DNA of 64,000 nucleotides, from NCBI GenBank assembly GCA_038257155.1, contig JBBSJP010000004.1, positions 62,001 through 126,000 on the forward strand. Direction: 5' to 3'. Shown here one piece after another: positions 62,248 to 64,000 of this stretch; position 1 is the first letter of the stretch, and each line of letters opens with the position of its first letter. Position numbers and translations under genes: made by a program. The notes beneath the pieces are model-generated. The model was not told the DNA's origin and ran no database searches. It was given only the letters and a program-made list of their open reading frames with translations. Source of the stretch: JANJTY01 sp038257155. Its GTDB lineage: Bacteria; Pseudomonadota; Gammaproteobacteria; Xanthomonadales; Xanthomonadaceae.

Positions 62248-63234
62248 TCAGGCGATATTGAACACATCGGCGAAGCGGCTCGGCGTACCACCTAACATCG
62301 TCTCCAGATAGGTGTACGGCTTGATCGCGTCGAGCCAGGCGAAATAGCTCGCTTCCGACACGTGCCTTCGCGCACCGGCCATTACCGCCTCACAACGCTC
62401 CGGCGACAGTAGGGGCAGTGGCGACGGCCTTGGTTCGTGGACGCCGGAGAAGTCGCCCTTCACGACGTGCGCCCCAGGCCACACAAGGTTTGTTGACGGG
62501 TCGGAATCGAGGGCGGCCAGCTCCTGAACGTGCCCCGCAAGCAATGGATGGGCCGCCAACAGCCAGCAATAGAGCTGCGTGGTCCACAGCGGGCAGCGGA
62601 TTGCGAAAACCGAGTCGAGCCAGGAGTCGAACTCGTCGTGATTGAGGTACTTCGCGCAGAAGAACATGCCCGCCGAGAAATCCCCGCATGCCACGCTCCA
62701 CTCGAACGCAGCGCGCCTCCCGCCGGCGAACGGGTCCTCTGGCGCCGGGACCGCCAGCCGATCTCCCGTCCAGCGAACCGGATCCATCAGGCAGCGACCC
62801 AGGGTCTGCCTCGCGTCATCGGCGAAACCCGGGTATGGCTCGTCAATGCGACGCGGATGCACTGCAATGAACGCAGTGACGAGGTGCTGGTACAGGCTGT
62901 CGAACGACCGCTCTGCGTGGCGGTGGACGAGCTGTGCCAACAGGAAGCGATACCAGACGGTCCATTCGTCCCTGGGACCGAAACTGGAATTTCCGGACGC
63001 AATCTCCTCGAGCGGTTCCCGCAGTTCTTCGAGTGAAAGCTCCTCGATATTGCCGAGCAGCAAATCAAACACGCGCCTTGTGTCGCCCATGAACCACGCT
63101 TCGCCCATCGGACCTGCAGGACGACGGAAGTGGTCGCGCATGCGCTGGATGCAGCAGGCATGAAGTCCATTGCCTGGATGCCAAACGAAGGGGAGTGGGA
63201 TCTCGGGCTGTGTAGGCTTGCGCGACGAGGACAT
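62248..63234 (-). CDS. cytoplasmic protein of unknown function
   Basis: A 328-residue protein. No signal peptide or membrane helix. It is rich in Trp, Phe, His and Cys (AFEWSVACGDFSAGMFFCAKYLNHDEFDSWL, LWTTQLYCWLLAAHPLLAGHVQEL), mainly helical. No family recognised. It starts with ATG and lies alone between a kinase gene and the M1 peptidase gene. Not compositionally distinct from neighbours. Confidence 0.7.
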   Translation of the reverse strand: MSSSRKPTQPEIPLPFVWHPGNGLHACCIQRMRDHFRRPAGPMGEAWFMGDTRRVFDLLLGNIEELSLEELREPLEEIASGNSSFGPRDEWTVWYRFLLAQLVHRHAERSFDSLYQHLVTAFIAVHPRRIDEPYPGFADDARQTLGRCLMDPVRWTGDRLAVPAPEDPFAGGRRAAFEWSVACGDFSAGMFFCAKYLNHDEFDSWLDSVFAIRCPLWTTQLYCWLLAAHPLLAGHVQELAALDSDPSTNLVWPGAHVVKGDFSGVHEPRPSPLPLLSPERCEAVMAGARRHVSEASYFAWLDAIKPYTYLETMLGGTPSRFADVFNIA

Positions 63235-63538
63235 GCGGCGATTCTACTCGGCTCCGGGAAGGCATCAGAGAAGCAATGTGGCCGAATTCTCGGTCGTCAA
63301 AATGCAAGGTCATTACCCATATGGCTCATCCACAATTGAGCAGCGCTGAGCGAGGGTGTGTCGAACTGAGAGTTCATGAGTGAACACCGACCCGTTCGCG
63401 TTGAGGACGGGTAATCCGGAACCGCAAAGTGCGCTCGCATGCGCTGGCCATTAACCGATTCCGTCTTGCCCAACGCACGCTCGCCCCGCCAGAAGACTCT
63501 AGCGCCGCACGCGCGGCGAACAGTCTCACTTGGGCCGG
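63235..63538. other. intergenic, 304 bp
   Basis: This lies between the unknown gene start and the stop of the M1 peptidase gene. ACCCGT/ACGGGT arms (around 63391 and 63409) form a weak hairpin. No coding frame is supported. Confidence 0.4.
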
Positions 63539-64000
63539 TCAGACTTCAGGTATTTCCTGCCGGGAACGCTTCAGGTACTCCGCCAATGCCATGGACTCGC
63601 GCGCACGCAGGTCGGCGCACTGACGCACGCTCTCGGCAGTTTTCTCCAAGGTCCGCGCATAGGCTGGCGTTTCCGAGAGACGCGGCTGAAAGAAGTCGTT
63701 GGCGGCCTCCAGTACGGCCAGTTCGCAGCCTCCGCCGAGCATCCTTGGCATGAACGGGATCATGTGTGGCGGCAGCTTGTTTGCCAGCTCGTCGTAGTGC
63801 CCGTAAACCCATTCGCGTGTGCGCGCGGCGCGCGCCTCGGTGTGGAACATGCCTGACAGAAGCCCAGTGACGTCCGATGCCGTGATATGGCTGGTGAGCA
63901 CGTAGTCGAGCCCCGCCGATTGCAAGTCGGCGGAGCCGAACATCGACAGCGCAGAGAGCAGGCGGCTGCGCACGTCGGGTGTCTTTGTCGATTCGAATAC
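63539..64000 (-). CDS. M1 family aminopeptidase, C-terminal part (runs off right edge)
   Basis: The last 153 residues of a larger protein; the frame is open to the window end (VFESTKTPDVRSRLLSALSMF at the edge). GSADLQSAGLDYVLTSHITASDVTGLLSGMF, REWVYGHYDELANKLPPHMIPFMPRMLGGGC and FFQPRLSETPAYARTLEKTAESVRQCADLRARE are typical of the ERAP1-like C-terminal helical domain of M1 metallopeptidases. The HExxH catalytic domain lies outside the window. Confidence 0.85.
   Translation of the reverse strand, partial: VFESTKTPDVRSRLLSALSMFGSADLQSAGLDYVLTSHITASDVTGLLSGMFHTEARAARTREWVYGHYDELANKLPPHMIPFMPRMLGGGCELAVLEAANDFFQPRLSETPAYARTLEKTAESVRQCADLRARESMALAEYLKRSRQEIPEV

Noticed and set aside
1..64000. 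tRNA, rRNA, riboswitch and replication-origin signals
   Set aside because: No convincing T-loop/acceptor pairing, rRNA core sequence, known riboswitch core or DnaA-box cluster was seen on reading. A covariance-model scan would be the decisive check.

Overview
The window is GC-rich, gene-dense bacterial chromosome with 46 protein genes that I can support. No rRNA, tRNA, CRISPR array, replication origin or intact transposase gene was recognised. The gene content suggests a gammaproteobacterium of the Lysobacterales (Xanthomonadales), most like the Rhodanobacteraceae. The pointers are DUF3228 and DUF1203 proteins, a stand-alone SufT, several eukaryotic-like Ser/Thr kinases with TPR or propeller sensors, and many secreted proteins ending in an [IL]-F-x-[DN]-x-F-E tail. 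This placement is inference, because no rRNA or marker set is present.

Layout. 0.3-4 kb: a FAD oxidoreductase, a class III nucleotide cyclase with a Cys4 ribbon and a small membrane protein, all leftward. 4-7.4 kb: an OmpR/EnvZ-type two-component pair, leftward, divergent from a CpxP/Spy-like periplasmic protein and a Gly/Ala-rich secreted protein. A 10-bp-phased direct repeat lies between them. 7.5-13 kb: two secreted beta-helix proteins and a membrane-anchored beta-propeller. 13.2-16.5 kb: a HEAT-like protein, a lipoprotein, a small membrane protein, and an ECF sigma factor followed by a membrane protein. 16.6-18.2 kb: a BlaI/BlaR1-type repressor and metalloprotease operon with an obvious double operator.

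18.4-37.7 kb is the accessory heart of the window, dominated by exported, repetitive proteins: ASPM/SPD2/Hydin-like repeats, a TolB-like propeller, a collagen-like protein, RTX-like plus CHRD domains, a beta-helix protein, delta-60 repeats and FG-GAP repeats. Two paralogous two-gene cassettes occur here (25296-23051 and 30872-29236). In each, a short tailed secreted protein overlaps by ATGA a large protein with a shared N-terminal module and an unrelated C-terminal half. The second cassette is divergent from a CadC-like, TPR-containing membrane regulator (31036-33315), with phased direct repeats between them. The F-x-D-G-F-E-like tail is found on seven otherwise unrelated exported proteins, one of them a weak match, and directly after the signal peptide in an eighth.

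37.8-64 kb is mostly housekeeping and signalling: a Ser/Thr kinase with a propeller sensor, aldehyde dehydrogenase plus acetolactate synthase-like enzyme, a methyltransferase, a TPR kinase, SufT, a single-domain asparaginase, a metallophosphoesterase/lipid-kinase pair, a RibD-like/VOC pair, DUF3703 divergent from a MerR regulator with a textbook 19-bp-spacer promoter, a Tat-exported FAD oxidase, an S41 peptidase, another TPR kinase, an unknown protein, and the C-terminal end of an M1 aminopeptidase running off the right edge. A 166-bp MITE-like element sits at 51116-51281, abutting the stop codon of a membrane protein gene. Other small repeats (REP-like inverted pairs and interspersed palindromes) lie between genes.
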